Position numbers and translations under genes: made by a program | Notes under the pieces: generated by a model | The model's database searches: none | What the model saw: only the letters and a program-made list of their open reading frames with translations | Told to the model about the DNA's origin: nothing | Origin: an uncultured Thermoguttaceae bacterium | GTDB taxonomy: Bacteria > Planctomycetota > Planctomycetia > Pirellulales > Thermoguttaceae | Reading direction: 5' to 3' | NCBI GenBank assembly: GCA_934725735.1 | Contig: CAKVCP010000119.1 | Span: forward strand, 1 to 6,719 | DNA: 6,719 nt | In this document: piece after piece, positions 6,080 through 6,719 of the stretch | Layout: every line of letters starts with the position of its first letter | Numbering within the stretch: position 1 is the stretch's first letter

Positions 6080-6719
6080 TTGGAAACATTAAACTCCTAC
6101 TCCAACTTTCGAGTTCTCAAACTTCCTTCTTTTCCTACGCCGACAGAAGAAGGCGCCCAGCATCTGAAGGCCTCTCTTTTCTCTTCAGAAGAGCTCCTTG
6201 GAGGCGTCCTTATTGGGCCCGAAAACAGACTGATGGAGTTAGCCTTTAGGCTAGCGGTCAACGGGGTTCCCGTCTTCGACCGTCCTCTTGGCGCGTCTTC
6301 GCTTGATTCGTCTCTTCATAAACGCATTGAAACGACTCGCGCCGACGTCGAATTCATGCTCACGGCTGCGTCGGCAGGAAAGATCGATCGGCTTTTTCCC
6401 CAAGAGCAGTCTCTTCGTTCCGGAGATTCGTCTTTGACGAAAGAGTGTCCTAGAGTAGTCTCCTACGACAAACTAGAAAGTTGCTCTTTTTTGACCCCTT
6501 TAGTTTTCTATGGTCCTACAGGAACGGGAAAAACCAAGATTATTGAAGGAATCTGTCAAAGTCGACGGACGCTTGAACCCCAAAAAACTCTTTATTACCT
6601 CTCCGCATTAGAATTCTCGAGAGCGTTAGTTGACGCCCTCCGGAGAGATCAAATGCAACTTTTTCGCAGCCTTTTTGCACAAGCTCGGGTCATTGCGATT
6701 GAAGACGCCGACCTATTGG
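6080..6719 (+). CDS. DnaA-family AAA+ ATPase, probable divergent replication initiator, 3' end outside window
   Basis: An open frame entered after a stop at 6011-6013 runs to the window edge. No ATG precedes the conserved region, so I place the start at TTG 6080; ATT 6065 is a less likely alternative. Numbered from the TTG, GPENRLMELAFRLAV (46-60) matches the first strand-helix of DnaA domain III, GPTGTGKT (145-152) is Walker A, YYLSALEFSRALVDALRR (172-189) matches the DnaA segment after Walker A, and VIAIEDAD (204-211) is Walker B. DnaA binds ATP and unwinds the replication origin. Oddities: only about 45 residues precede domain III, so the usual domain I/II is absent or reduced; about 65 extra residues separate the first helix from the Walker A strand; and Walker B has Glu-Asp in place of Asp-Asp. 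The DNA-binding domain IV lies outside the window, so DnaA cannot be told from an Hda- or DnaA-like paralogue. It is probably co-transcribed with fxsA. Confidence 0.78.
   Translation, partial: METLNSYSNFRVLKLPSFPTPTEEGAQHLKASLFSSEELLGGVLIGPENRLMELAFRLAVNGVPVFDRPLGASSLDSSLHKRIETTRADVEFMLTAASAGKIDRLFPQEQSLRSGDSSLTKECPRVVSYDKLESCSFLTPLVFYGPTGTGKTKIIEGICQSRRTLEPQKTLYYLSALEFSRALVDALRRDQMQLFRSLFAQARVIAIEDADLL

Overview
The window holds two minus-strand genes on the left, two plus-strand genes on the right, and one possible very small plus-strand gene in the gap at 2206-2585. Base composition is mid-GC with very frequent CG-containing hexamers such as GTCGAC and GACGTC. A large secreted protein with repeated Ig-like (DUF11/CARDB-type) domains sits beside a divergent DnaA-family ATPase that lacks the usual N-terminal domain. 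Together these suggest a planctomycete-like bacterium, perhaps of the Pirellulales/Thermoguttaceae type. This is an inference from style and gene content; there is no rRNA or other phylogenetic marker to prove it.

Layout. Positions 1-2205 (minus) carry the first 735 codons of a large cytosolic-looking protein whose 3' end lies outside the window. I cannot assign a function, but its middle and C-terminal parts look like winged-helix/HTH DNA-binding modules. The gap at 2206-2585 contains a good minus-strand promoter (2476-2503), a hairpin terminator (2538-2571) and a possible 49-residue Lys/Arg-rich protein starting at TTG (2205-2354, plus) that resembles the AURKAIP1/COX24-like ribosome-associated family. 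Positions 2586-5120 (minus) encode an 844-residue exported protein with a signal peptide, a long acidic/serine-rich linker and four Ig-like repeats. The 400-base divergent intergenic region 5121-5520 holds a near-consensus sigma-70 promoter facing right, with a perfect 7-bp inverted repeat around its -10 box.

That promoter probably drives fxsA (5521-6048, a small membrane protein) and, 31 bases further on, a DnaA-family AAA+ ATPase that runs off the right edge. The ATPase has a clear Walker A, an unusual Glu-Asp Walker B, and about 65 extra residues inserted before the Walker A strand.

The genes do not form an obvious single pathway. The right half may link a membrane protein with replication initiation or control through co-transcription. 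The left half consists of two independently transcribed genes separated by a terminator. I see no CRISPR array, tRNA, rRNA, transposase or phage gene.
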